Source of the DNA: Herpetosiphonaceae bacterium
GTDB taxonomy: Bacteria; Chloroflexota; Chloroflexia; Chloroflexales; Herpetosiphonaceae
Length of the DNA: 64,000 nt
Assembly: GCA_013538855.1 (NCBI GenBank)
Contig: JABXJS010000247.1
Location: forward strand, 1 to 64,000
Direction: 5' to 3'
Shown here: positions 1-7,684 of the stretch, one piece after another
Layout of the letters: each line of letters opens with the position of its first letter
Position numbering within the stretch: position 1 is the stretch's first letter
Notes under the pieces: generated by a model
What the model was told of the DNA's origin: nothing
Databases searched by the model: none
The model's input: only the letters and a program-made list of their open reading frames with translations
Program-made: the position numbers and the translations under genes

Positions 1-347
1 CCGCCTGCGCCAAAAGCCGCGCTGATCCGTGCCGCCTTGTTTCGTGATCGTCTGCGCCGTGGTTGATGCTCGGGTATGCGGCAACAAGGTCTGCGCTGTG
101 CTCAGCAGACGGCGTGGATCGCTCCGTGCGCCCACACTCGCGCAGCAACGGCCGCCCGCCTGCGCCAAAAGCCGCGCTGATCCGTGCCGCCTTGTTTCGT
201 GATCGTCTGCGCCGTGGTTGATGCTCGGGTATGCGGCGACAAGGTCTGCACTGTGCTCAGCAGACGGCGTGGATCGCTCCGTGCGCCCACACTCGCGCAG
301 CAACGGCCGCCCGCCTCTGCCAAAAGCCGCGCTGATCTATGCCGCCT
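1..347. repeat. GC-rich 155-bp tandem repeat, about 2.2 copies
   Basis: A block beginning CCGCCTGCGCCAAAAGCCGC at position 1 recurs at 156 and, with a two-base change near its start, at 311. The spacing is 155 bases both times. Copies one and two are nearly identical; the third diverges after about 345. The array begins at the window edge, so more copies may lie to the left. Short open frames run through the repeat but follow its periodicity and have no clear ribosome binding sites, so I do not call genes here. Confidence 0.85.
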
Positions 348-616
348 TTTTAGGCCAGCAGGAGGCCGCAGCCGAACAAGGACACGCACCCGCAGCCGCG
401 GCAGCGCCATCTGGGAACGGGTGGGCTAGCAACAGCGCGGACTCCAACGCCGCACCACGTGCGCTTAACCACTGACGATTCTTTTCATGAAAAACCTAGC
501 CGCAGCGCTGCCGTAGGCGGCGAGGATCACCACAATGCGAACACCAAGGCCACCGAGCACCAGCGGTGGCGGTGGCGCTTGGTGGCCTTGGTGCCATGCA
601 GCAATGGCGCACGCCG
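348..616. other. Non-coding stretch, nothing recognised
   Basis: Between the tandem repeat and the stop codon of the low-complexity gene I see no convincing coding frame, RNA or strong hairpin. The short open frames here lack ribosome binding sites. Confidence 0.5.
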
Positions 617-1267
617 CTAGCGCTCGTCGATTGGTGTTGAGCGGTCGCCGAGGCTGCCGAAGCCGGTATCAGTGCCGCCGCCAGCGCTGCCGCCGTGCAG
701 CGTGCCCACGCCAGCAGACGTACCGCGATCAGGCACACCGCCGACGCCGGTCGTGGTATGCTCGGTCGGATGGTCGATGGCCGTGGTGCCGCCGCTGTCA
801 GCTGCGGCGGGCAGATTGCCGACGCCGCCCTGCTGCTCGCTGCCCTGCGGTGGCGTGCTGCGGTCCGGCAGCCCGCCGGAGCCGGTGGCCGTCTCCTCCT
901 CCAGCGCCCCAGCCGAGCCGCCAAGCGGGTTGACATCGGCAGCGCCCATCAGATCGGTGGTGGGCAGCACGCCGGCATTGGCGCTGTCCGTTTTGGTTGA
1001 GCGGTGCTGTGGGCCTTGCGGGCGATTGGGGGCTTGCTGCGCCTGCTTGACTGCGTTGCGTCGCACATTCTCGCGCTCCTCAACGGTACTGTCGGGATTC
1101 TGCAGCGCGGCAGCGCGGCTAGCCTCGGTGCCCAGATCGACCTCGTCGGCGATATCGGGATCGGCACCGCCAAGACTGCCGGTGTTGCTCGTCGGCAGGC
1201 CGCCATCACCGCCCGAGATATTCAGCGGCGCATCCTCTGGCTTGAGCTGGCATTCATGTTCGGTCAT
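617..1267 (-). CDS. Hypothetical low-complexity Gly/Thr/Ser-rich protein
   Basis: The start is ATG at 1267, preceded by a strong AAGGAGG site seven bases upstream; it gives 216 residues and stops with TAG at 617. There is no signal peptide or membrane segment. The sequence is rich in Gly, Thr, Ser, Asp and Pro and looks disordered. A short phrase recurs in varied form: GGLPDRSTPP, GGVPDRGTS and GSLGDRSTP, with GGDGGLPTSNTGSLGG near the N-terminus. Residues about 50-95 are more charged and helical (TVEERENVRRNAVKQAQQ). I do not recognise a family. It diverges from the STAS gene at 1551. A disordered scaffold or a stress or storage protein are possible, but nothing in the sequence decides this. 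Confidence 0.6.
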   Translation of the reverse strand: MTEHECQLKPEDAPLNISGGDGGLPTSNTGSLGGADPDIADEVDLGTEASRAAALQNPDSTVEERENVRRNAVKQAQQAPNRPQGPQHRSTKTDSANAGVLPTTDLMGAADVNPLGGSAGALEEETATGSGGLPDRSTPPQGSEQQGGVGNLPAAADSGGTTAIDHPTEHTTTGVGGVPDRGTSAGVGTLHGGSAGGGTDTGFGSLGDRSTPIDER

Positions 1268-1470
1268 CAGAACCCTCCTTGTGGCTGTATCGCTACAAGC
1301 AACTGCACATCGCGTGCCAGCTCGCAGGCGCACCCTATCGACGCATATATGCTACCTACGACCAATTGACGTTGGCTACGCGGCAGGACAGGCGGGTTGG
1401 GGCGCAGTCTCACGCCCCCGGCAGGGCTGTACCCTGCACCTGCGCGTCGGTGAATTGGTATAACGCGAAC

Positions 1471-1499
1471 TTGTCGGATCGTGCATGTTCAGCTATAGT
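1471..1499 (+). promoter_or_regulatory. Sigma-70 type promoter for the STAS operon
   Basis: TTGTCG at 1471-1476 and TATAGT at 1494-1499 are separated by 17 bases. Transcription would start near 1506, about 45 bases before the ATG at 1551. The rest of the divergent gap (1268-1550) shows no gene; a 10-base palindrome GCATATATGC lies at 1343-1352. Confidence 0.6.
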
Positions 1500-1550
1500 T
1501 AACATGAACCTCAAAGAAACATTAAAACCCTACCTCAAGGAGATGGTCTG

Positions 1551-2597
1551 ATGAGCAACGGGGTTGTTGATTTAGGCCGCCGCTGGTTGGCGATCCAAAC
1601 ATCTGACTCAGCAACATTCGAGCGAGGTCGTTTACTCAAGGTGATCAGCGTCCTCATCGGCATTGGCACAGCGATAAGCTTGCCGCTGGTTGCTCTATCG
1701 GTCGATCTCACGCCACGTATTCTGATTGGGCTGATTGCGGCGATGGTGGCAGCGGCGGCCACGTGGTGGCTGAGCCATCGCGGCTACATTCGCAGCGGCG
1801 GGCTGCTGCTGGGCACCGTGATCAGCGGCGTGATCACGCTCTCCGCCGACCCGGTCAGCGTGCTGATCACCCCGGCAGGATCCGCACTCCTGGTGGCCCC
1901 GCTGATCGGTGGCCTAGTCGCCAGCGCGCTGATGGTGCTGATCAGCGCTGGGCTGGTGGCGCTGATTCAAGCGGGCCTGCTGATCGCCTACTACTCAGCG
2001 ATACCGGAGGCCTCGCGCATCTGGGCCTATGTCAACATTCTGCTGCTGCTGGTGCTCTCGGCGCTGCTGACCGTGCTCATCCGCTCGCTTGACCATCTGG
2101 CCTACAGCCGCGGCGAGGCCAACGCCGCGCTCAAGGCGCAGAGCGAGATCGCCGAGCGCGAGCAGTCGCTGCTCAGCGCCAACGCCGAGCTAAGCAGCGC
2201 AAATCAGCGCATGGCCGAGCTACTCGATCTTGTTCAGGAGCTTGAGTCGCCCTTGATTCCCGTGCTGCCCGGCGCGGTGGTTGTACCGCTGGTTGGGCAC
2301 CTCGACAGCGGGCGTATTCAGCGTCTTCAGGATTCGGTGCTGGACTTTGTGTATCAGCAGCGCCCGCACACCGTGCTCATCGACATCACTGGTATTCAGG
2401 CGGTCGATAGCGCCTTCAGCAGCCACCTAGAGCGGCTGATTCAGGCGATTCGGCTGCTTGGGGCCACGGTTATGCTCACCGGTATGCGCGCTGAGATCGC
2501 CCGCGCCCTTGTGGACGACTCGATCAACCTCGATCATGTGGTCACCACAGCCACGCTGCAAGATGGCGTGCTTGCACTCTGGCGCACCCACACGTAA
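1551..2597 (+). CDS. Membrane protein with C-terminal STAS domain
   Basis: A 348-residue protein with ATG at 1551 behind AAGGAG. Residues about 25-180 form several hydrophobic segments. Residues about 185-230 are a charged, heptad-like helix (NAALKAQSEIAEREQSLLSA and following). Residues about 232-345 are a STAS domain of the anti-anti-sigma/RsbR type, with the central strand VLIDITGIQAVDSAF, where the Ser after VD sits at the usual phosphoacceptor position. The build, a membrane sensor joined by a coiled coil to STAS, is that of RsbR-like stressosome proteins; in that family STAS domains control switch kinases by phosphorylation. No RsbS, RsbT or sigma-factor gene lies nearby. It is followed after 21 bases by the membrane gene at 2619, probably in one operon. 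What it senses cannot be told. Confidence 0.8.
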   Translation: MSNGVVDLGRRWLAIQTSDSATFERGRLLKVISVLIGIGTAISLPLVALSVDLTPRILIGLIAAMVAAAATWWLSHRGYIRSGGLLLGTVISGVITLSADPVSVLITPAGSALLVAPLIGGLVASALMVLISAGLVALIQAGLLIAYYSAIPEASRIWAYVNILLLLVLSALLTVLIRSLDHLAYSRGEANAALKAQSEIAEREQSLLSANAELSSANQRMAELLDLVQELESPLIPVLPGAVVVPLVGHLDSGRIQRLQDSVLDFVYQQRPHTVLIDITGIQAVDSAFSSHLERLIQAIRLLGATVMLTGMRAEIARALVDDSINLDHVVTTATLQDGVLALWRTHT

Positions 2598-2618
2598 CAC
2601 AACAAAAGGAAGGCTGGC

Positions 2619-4031
2619 ATGAAGGTTCAACCATTCAACACGCGCGGCACGCTGGTGCCCAAAGGCGTGCAGCAAGCGCTCGTTGGCCTGCTCGCGGCGG
2701 CGCTCGTCGGTCTGGTCGCACATTGGGGCGGCACGGCCAAGCCAGGGCCGCTGTTCTGGATCGGCGTCGCCGTGCTGGCGACAATCATCGTGGTGTTTGG
2801 CGCGCTGGCGTGGTGGCTCTACTTCAGCCACACCGATACAGCTCCAGCCACTACGCTCAACACGCGCCCAGAGATTCAGCAGTTTATGGCGCTCGTGGCC
2901 GTCACCAGCGGCATCCTCTTTACCATGGGCGGCCTATGGGATGAGAACTGGCACAAGCGCTTCGGCGGCTTTGGCGACGACTTCCTGTGGCCGCCGCACT
3001 TTTTGATCTACACCAGCATTGCGCTATTCACGCTGTTTGCCGGCGTGGGCCTGTGGGTGATTCTGCGCGGCAGCGGCAGCCTGCGCAGTCGCTTCCGCCG
3101 CGAGCCGCTGATCGGGCTAATGGCGCTCGTCGCTAGCTTTCTGCTGATGTCGCTGCCCTCCGATGAGCTGTGGCATCGTGTCTATGGCATCGATATCACC
3201 GCCTGGAGCCTGCCGCACCTCACGATCACCATTGGCACAAGCGCGATCATGCTGGCGGCCATCGCTGTGCAGCTGACGCTGCTGCCGCGCCACGAGTGGG
3301 GCCTGCTGCGCGTGCGCTCCTGGCGCGATGCGCTGGTGATCGTCGCCCTCGCTATCATCGCTACCATGATTGTGCTGGTCGGTGTCACCGAGTGGGATAA
3401 CCGCGCCGCTGGCCCGACCGATGTGTTCACCAATGCGTTCTGGCAGCGGCCAGAGTGGCTGTATCCGGTGGTGGTTACAACCGTGGCCATGTTCAGCGCC
3501 AATCTAGCGCTGCATGTGACACGCCAGGTGGGCGCAGCAACGCTGGTGGCGCTGCTCATGCTGGGCGCGCGCTTGCTGGCGCGCATGATCTTTGCCCTCA
3601 CCTGGAGCGAGAGCCAGACCGCCTATTTTTCGTTTGCGCTGCCGCTGCTGATCGCCGTGCCGCTTGATCTATGGTACGGCTTCTGGGTGCTGCGCAAACG
3701 CCAACCAGCGCCGCTTGCTAGCGGCGGCAATCTGTTCGCGGTAGCGGTCTGGCTGACGGCTGGGCTGCCGCTGATCGCCGCCAACATGGCGTATCCGCAT
3801 GTCAACAGCACCACGCTGCCGCCGATGATCATCTGGAGCGTCGTGATGGCGCTGGCGAGCGGCTGGGTCGGCAAGACGCTGGGGCAGTGGGTCAACAGCA
3901 TTCCGCGCGCCGATGTGCAGCGTGCGCCGATCTCACCACGCTGGCGCTGGGCCACGATGCTGGCACTGCTGCTGATCTGCGGCGTTGTTGTGACGATCTT
4001 CGCCACGGCCCACATCCCCGTCAAGAGCTAG
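2619..4031 (+). CDS. Polytopic membrane protein of unknown function
   Basis: A 470-residue protein, ATG at 2619 behind AAAGGAAGG, with about 12-13 hydrophobic segments across its whole length. I do not recognise the family. Two loops share a pattern: DENWHKRFGG followed by WPPH (His112 and His127), and DELWHRVYGI followed by SLPH (His186 and His200). This suggests an internal duplication or a pair of metal-binding or catalytic His sites on one side of the membrane. It lies 21 bases after the STAS gene and ends before a strong hairpin at 4055-4087, so the two genes probably form a two-gene operon. No signature of a known transporter was seen. Confidence 0.75.
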   Translation: MKVQPFNTRGTLVPKGVQQALVGLLAAALVGLVAHWGGTAKPGPLFWIGVAVLATIIVVFGALAWWLYFSHTDTAPATTLNTRPEIQQFMALVAVTSGILFTMGGLWDENWHKRFGGFGDDFLWPPHFLIYTSIALFTLFAGVGLWVILRGSGSLRSRFRREPLIGLMALVASFLLMSLPSDELWHRVYGIDITAWSLPHLTITIGTSAIMLAAIAVQLTLLPRHEWGLLRVRSWRDALVIVALAIIATMIVLVGVTEWDNRAAGPTDVFTNAFWQRPEWLYPVVVTTVAMFSANLALHVTRQVGAATLVALLMLGARLLARMIFALTWSESQTAYFSFALPLLIAVPLDLWYGFWVLRKRQPAPLASGGNLFAVAVWLTAGLPLIAANMAYPHVNSTTLPPMIIWSVVMALASGWVGKTLGQWVNSIPRADVQRAPISPRWRWATMLALLLICGVVVTIFATAHIPVKS

Positions 4032-4054
4032 CGCACGCTCGCCGTAGCCAAACA

Positions 4055-4087
4055 CAGCGCCTGGGGCATGCTCTGCTCCAGGCGCTG
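4055..4087 (+). terminator. Hairpin terminator between convergent genes
   Basis: Perfect 10-bp arms CAGCGCCTGG (4055-4064) and CCAGGCGCTG (4078-4087) with a 13-base loop, followed by GCTTTTCTACCGTTTTA on the plus strand. It sits between the convergent stops at 4031 and 4102 and can serve both directions, better on plus. Confidence 0.75.
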
Positions 4088-4101
4088 GCTTTTCTACCGT
4101 T

Positions 4102-5385
4102 TTATGTCAACTGTTGACGCTCTAGCAGCACAACGCTCTCGATGTGGGTGGTCTGTGGAAAGAAGTCAAACGGCTGTGCGTGCACAACCTGGTAGCCAGC
4201 GCCGACGAGCTGGCCCACATCGCGCGCCAAGGTGCCTGGATGGCAGGAGACGTAGGCGATCTGCTGCGGCTGGTGGTGCAGCAGGGCCTGCAGCGTCGCT
4301 GGCTCGCAGCCCCGCCGCGGCGGATCAAGGATAACAACATCCGGCGTAGCGCCAAGCTGCGGCAGCACGGTCTCGACCTTGCCGGTCAGCAGCTGCACAT
4401 TGTCGATAGCGGCCAGCTGCGCGCTAGCCGTGGCATCCTTCATGGCGGCTGCATGCTCCTCGATGCCCCAGGCATGACGCACCTGTCCCGCCAGCGGCAG
4501 CACAAACGTGCCCACGCCACAGAAGGCATCGAGCAGTGTTGTGCTCGGCTCCAGACGCAGGCGCTGCTGAAGCTGCGCGAGCACGGCGCGGGCCTGCTCA
4601 ACGTTGGCCTGGAAGAAACTTGTTGGACTGATGCGCAGCCGCACGCCACCAAGCTCCTCCTCCAGATACGGATCGCCAGCTAGCATGCGCCAGCCACCGC
4701 CGACCGCCGAGCTAACGCCAGCAAAGGCGCTGTGGGCATGCAGCAGCTGCTTCCCCCAGCGCGTCCACTGCGCCGAGCCATGCCCAGCGAGGTGCACGTG
4801 GATCGCGCCGCTGCTCGTGCTTAGGCGCAGCGTGGCCGCCTTCAGACCGTCGAGCGGCAGCTGTGTGCGCAGCGCCGCTAGAGCAGCGTTGAGCCGCGTA
4901 TCGAGCAGCGGGCAGGCATCGAAGCCCACGATGGTGCGGCTACCAGCAGCATAGAAGCCAATCTGCGTACCGCGAATATGTAGGCGCGCCGTGCTGCGAT
5001 AGTGCCAGGCCGCGCCCGCCGCCGTGTCCGCCACAGCAACATCCGCCAGCTGACCAAGGTGGGCTAGCTGATCACGCAAGATGTGCGCCTTACCAGCCCG
5101 CTGATGCTCCAGCGCCAAGTGCTGCCAGTCGCAGCCGCCACACTGCGCATAGACCGGGCAGGGTGGTGCGCTGCGCTGTGGCGATGCCGGACCGAGCAGC
5201 GCAGTCATCACGCCGCGTGCCCAGCTCGCCCGGCGCTCTTGCAGGCGCACGCGCACCTGCTCGCCAGGCAGCGCGCCGCTCACAAACACGGGGCGGCCCT
5301 GCCAGCGGCCAACGCCCGCGCCGCCCTGAGCCAAACTATCGATCAGCACATCCAGCTCAGGTGGCCAATGTTGTTGTTCAGTCAT
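4102..5385 (-). CDS. 23S rRNA (uracil-C5)-methyltransferase, RlmD/RumA family
   Basis: This enzyme family transfers methyl from S-adenosylmethionine to C5 of a uracil in rRNA or tRNA. The protein has 427 residues from ATG at 5385 (an upstream in-frame ATG at 5427 would overlap the previous gene). An N-terminal TRAM-like domain (residues 5-60) is followed by the cysteine cluster CPVYAQCGGC and a later Cys in GFDACPLL, matching the four [4Fe-4S] ligands of RumA-type enzymes. Then come the SAM site DAFCGVGTFVLPLAG, the motif DPPRRGCEP, the nucleophile Cys in YVSCHPGTLARD and the C-terminal HIES. It is last in a minus-strand row with three membrane or ATPase genes. The exact target base (U1939-type or another) cannot be told from sequence alone. 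Confidence 0.88.
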   Translation of the reverse strand: MTEQQHWPPELDVLIDSLAQGGAGVGRWQGRPVFVSGALPGEQVRVRLQERRASWARGVMTALLGPASPQRSAPPCPVYAQCGGCDWQHLALEHQRAGKAHILRDQLAHLGQLADVAVADTAAGAAWHYRSTARLHIRGTQIGFYAAGSRTIVGFDACPLLDTRLNAALAALRTQLPLDGLKAATLRLSTSSGAIHVHLAGHGSAQWTRWGKQLLHAHSAFAGVSSAVGGGWRMLAGDPYLEEELGGVRLRISPTSFFQANVEQARAVLAQLQQRLRLEPSTTLLDAFCGVGTFVLPLAGQVRHAWGIEEHAAAMKDATASAQLAAIDNVQLLTGKVETVLPQLGATPDVVILDPPRRGCEPATLQALLHHQPQQIAYVSCHPGTLARDVGQLVGAGYQVVHAQPFDFFPQTTHIESVVLLERQQLT

Positions 5386-5395
5386 TGAAAAAAAC

Positions 5396-5698
5396 CTATA
5401 GCGCCCGACCAAAGAAAAACGTGACAATGGTGGTCAGAAAACCAATCGCTGTTGTCACGATACGCTCGGGATACTTTTGTGAATTCATAAAAATATACAG
5501 ACAGGGCAGCCCGATTACACCAGCAACAATGTAGAGGGGCAGATCGGCAGCAGCGGCTGGAGCTGGCTGATTCGGATCAGGTCGCTGACCAACCTGTCCC
5601 ACTGCTGGCCGCAGCCACAGCCCAATCGCCAAGCCCAGCACCGCACACACCACGATCACGATTCCGATTCGTCGCCAATTTAGCGTGCGCCAGCTCAT
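5396..5698 (-). CDS. Small membrane protein, unknown
   Basis: A 100-residue protein with two hydrophobic segments: about residues 12-30 (IGIVIVVCAVLGLAIGLWL) and 53-70 (LPLYIVAGVIGLPCLYIF), plus a third weaker one at the C-terminus. The linker between the first two is Pro/Ala-rich and likely extracytoplasmic. Two ATGs sit side by side (5701 and 5698); GGAGG lies at a better distance from the second. It follows the FtsK-like gene by 17 bases and precedes the methyltransferase by 10. I do not recognise a family. It may be an accessory membrane part for the upstream ATPase. Confidence 0.65.
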   Translation of the reverse strand: MSWRTLNWRRIGIVIVVCAVLGLAIGLWLRPAVGQVGQRPDPNQPAPAAAADLPLYIVAGVIGLPCLYIFMNSQKYPERIVTTAIGFLTTIVTFFFGRAL

Positions 5699-5715
5699 CA
5701 TGGCCTCCGCAAAAA

Positions 5716-6900
5716 CTAGGCTGCCTCTGATTCGGACTCCTCGCCGAGGGCCACGCGGATGCAGCGAAATGCTGCGCTGCGATTTGGCGCAAAGCGCAGG
5801 GTTGAAACAATGCGCGTGCGGCTAAATCCAGCCTCCACCAGCGCCCGCAGCATCTGCGACAGATCATCGGTTGGCAGGTCGGGCTGTGGCTGCGCTGGCG
5901 TCGCCGCAGCTGGGGCCTCATCTGCTGGCGCTGCTGCTGGCTCCAGCACATCAGCGCCGTCAAGGAAGCTCAACCACAGCGGATCAGACGCAGGCGCTGG
6001 CTCTGGCTGCCACAGACAGCTTGGGTCAAACTGCTGGGCGGCTAGCTTGGGCATTGCGCTCACATCGACAGCATAGGTGAGCGTTGGGGTGCGCAGCACG
6101 GCCGGCCAGGGCAGCTGCGCCGCCAAGGCATAGGCCTCGACAGCCTTGGAGCCAAGCAGCAGCGCGGTGAAGTTGGCGCGCACATCGCCTTTGCCAACAA
6201 TCCCCAGCGACTCAACTCGATCCGACTGGGCCAGCATCAGCAAGCGCAGTCCCGCCTTGCGTCCCTCTTGAGACAGCTCGGTGATAAAGGTGCTTGCTAG
6301 TTTACCACAGTGGCTCTGGATTGCAGGCCACTCGTCGACCACAACCGTCAGCGGGGGCGGGCGATAGTCGGCAGCGCTGCTCATGCGGGCGTAGCGCTGG
6401 CTCAGCGTGTCAAGCAGCTGCTCCAGCAGCGGACTGATCGCCGCATATGCGCGACCCTGGCCGACGGCGGGCAGCCCGCCCCAGGTTGTCGGCGTCGCAT
6501 GCGGATCAATGATCAGCACCTGCTCGCCAGCAGCGATGCGCGCCGCCAAGATAGCCCGTGCGGCGGTCGTCTTGCCTGAGTTCGTCGGGCCGACCACCAG
6601 CACATGGTCGGCGCGCTGCAGGTGCCGCACCAGCGCCGCCGTGGGCACCAGCGCCCGGCTAGGAGCTGCTGGTGGTGCCAAGGCTGTGCTCGGGGCCACA
6701 GCAGCTGAATCACTGCGCCCAGCGGTGGAGGCCAGCGCTGGCATACCTATCGGGCGCTGCTCGATGGTTGACCGCTCCAGCGTAGGCCGCTCGGCCGCCC
6801 AGCGGGCGAGCGAGCGCTTGTGCAGCTTATGAAAGGCCCACAGTGATGGCGGCCCGAACATTAGCGCCAGCCCTAAGAAAACTTGCAGCTCTGTACTCAT
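5716..6900 (-). CDS. Membrane-anchored FtsK/HerA-type ATPase
   Basis: A 394-residue protein with one N-terminal membrane segment (LQVFLGLALMFGPPSLWAF), an Ala-rich linker, a P-loop ATPase and a C-terminal helix-turn-helix. Walker A is GPTNSGKTTAARAI (Lys110) and Walker B is LTVVVDEWP (about residue 187). The sequence LRLLMLAQSD that follows fits the sensor strand of HerA/FtsK/TraG-like DNA pumps. The last 60 residues (FSRTRIVSTLRF and on) look like a winged helix, as in FtsK gamma domains. It is shorter than true chromosomal FtsK and lacks its four-helix anchor, so it is more like a coupling or conjugation-type ATPase. Its start overlaps the previous stop in ATGA. Partner genes are both membrane proteins; no relaxase or integrase is in view. 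Confidence 0.75.
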   Translation of the reverse strand: MSTELQVFLGLALMFGPPSLWAFHKLHKRSLARWAAERPTLERSTIEQRPIGMPALASTAGRSDSAAVAPSTALAPPAAPSRALVPTAALVRHLQRADHVLVVGPTNSGKTTAARAILAARIAAGEQVLIIDPHATPTTWGGLPAVGQGRAYAAISPLLEQLLDTLSQRYARMSSAADYRPPPLTVVVDEWPAIQSHCGKLASTFITELSQEGRKAGLRLLMLAQSDRVESLGIVGKGDVRANFTALLLGSKAVEAYALAAQLPWPAVLRTPTLTYAVDVSAMPKLAAQQFDPSCLWQPEPAPASDPLWLSFLDGADVLEPAAAPADEAPAAATPAQPQPDLPTDDLSQMLRALVEAGFSRTRIVSTLRFAPNRSAAFRCIRVALGEESESEAA

Positions 6901-7421
6901 TGATCGGCTCCTCTCCGGCGCGAGCCAAGCAGCACGCGCTCAGGCAGGTAGGCGCTAACTGTTCCTAGCAGCAGCGCGCCGCTGTAGGCCACCCACAGCG
7001 GCAGCCCCATGTTGCTGGTGAAGGCCGCCAGGGCTGGCACAACCCACCACACAGTGAGCGCAACATCCGGCACCAGAAACGCCAGATACCACCAGGACTC
7101 GTTGGTCATCAGCTCGCCCAGCGTAATCACGAGCGCCAGCAGTGCGCCGACGCCGTAGGTGGCCAGCGGACTCCAGCCAACCTCCATCAGCGTCAGCAGC
7201 ACGCGCGTCTGCATCACCGTTGAGGTGGCCGACAGCAGAAAGGTGAGCAGAGCGAGCAGGTAGAAAAAGTAGGGCCGCAGTGCATCAAGCTCGCGTCGAT
7301 CAATCACCGGTGCGCCAATGCCACGCGCCTTGCTGCCGCGCAGGTCGGCTGCCTCCGACGCTGACAGCGGCTCAAGCTGCGGATCAAGATCATAGTAGAA
7401 ACGCTGGTCGTGCGTTGCCAT
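6897..7421 (-). CDS. Membrane protein upstream of FtsK-like ATPase
   Basis: A 174-residue protein from ATG at 7421 with GAGAGG upstream. A polar N-terminal 60 residues (YYDLDPQLEPLSASEAADLR) is followed by about four or five membrane segments (YFFYLLALLTFLLSA; YGVGALLALVITLG; WYLAFLVPDVALTVWWVVPA; LWVAYSGALLLGTVSAYL). The C-terminus is basic (LLGSRRRGADQ) and so likely cytoplasmic. Its stop overlaps the start of the ATPase by four bases (ATGA), which points to coupled translation and joint function. I do not recognise a family. Confidence 0.7.
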   Translation of the reverse strand: MATHDQRFYYDLDPQLEPLSASEAADLRGSKARGIGAPVIDRRELDALRPYFFYLLALLTFLLSATSTVMQTRVLLTLMEVGWSPLATYGVGALLALVITLGELMTNESWWYLAFLVPDVALTVWWVVPALAAFTSNMGLPLWVAYSGALLLGTVSAYLPERVLLGSRRRGADQ

Positions 7422-7565
7422 AGAGCTACCTCTCAGCGCTAGCAGTTTTGTAAAGCGATATAGCACATTTGTTCGATTTCAGGATAGCTGTTTTGATCGC
7501 AGGTGGGCGCGAAAGTTTGACTGTAGCGTGTTGGAAAAGAATTTACAACTGGTGTTGTCAGCCTC

Positions 7566-7595
7566 ACTATAGAACATCGTTCATATTGTTGTCAA
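7566..7595 (-). promoter_or_regulatory. Promoter of the FtsK-like operon
   Basis: On the minus strand TTGACA (7590-7595) and TATAGT (7566-7571) are 18 bases apart; transcription would start near 7559, about 140 bases before the ATG at 7421. The spacer contains the small inverted repeat GAACATCGTTC (7572-7582), placed where a repressor could block RNA polymerase. Confidence 0.65.
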
Positions 7596-7628
7596 CGTCG
7601 GGCCGATGTCAGCACATTTTTAACGCTG

Positions 7629-7660
7629 ATCGACCCTAATCGGGTGTGATCAGGGTCGAT
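7629..7660 (-). terminator. Hairpin after the SDR gene
   Basis: Arms ATCGACCCT (7629-7637) and AGGGTCGAT (7652-7660) form a perfect 9-bp stem with a 14-base loop, 25 bases after the stop at 7685. On the minus strand it is followed by CAGCGTTAAAAATG, a weak U tract. Probably the terminator of the SDR transcript. Confidence 0.5.
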
Positions 7661-7684
7661 TGACGGGCTACACTTCGCCAATGC

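Noticed and set aside
1-347. CRISPR array
   Set aside because: Units are 155 bases and directly adjacent; there are no short repeats with unique spacers and no cas genes.
102-475. Short open frames inside the 155-bp repeat
   Set aside because: They repeat with the DNA unit, lack ribosome binding sites and would encode Arg/Ala-rich low-complexity peptides.
5716-6900. True chromosome-segregation FtsK
   Set aside because: One membrane segment rather than four and only 394 residues; the P-loop type fits a smaller FtsK/HerA relative.
7572-7582. LexA/SOS box GAACATCGTTC in the FtsK-like operon promoter
   Set aside because: The Gram-positive SOS box has four bases between GAAC and GTTC; here there are three. 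Kept only as a small inverted repeat.
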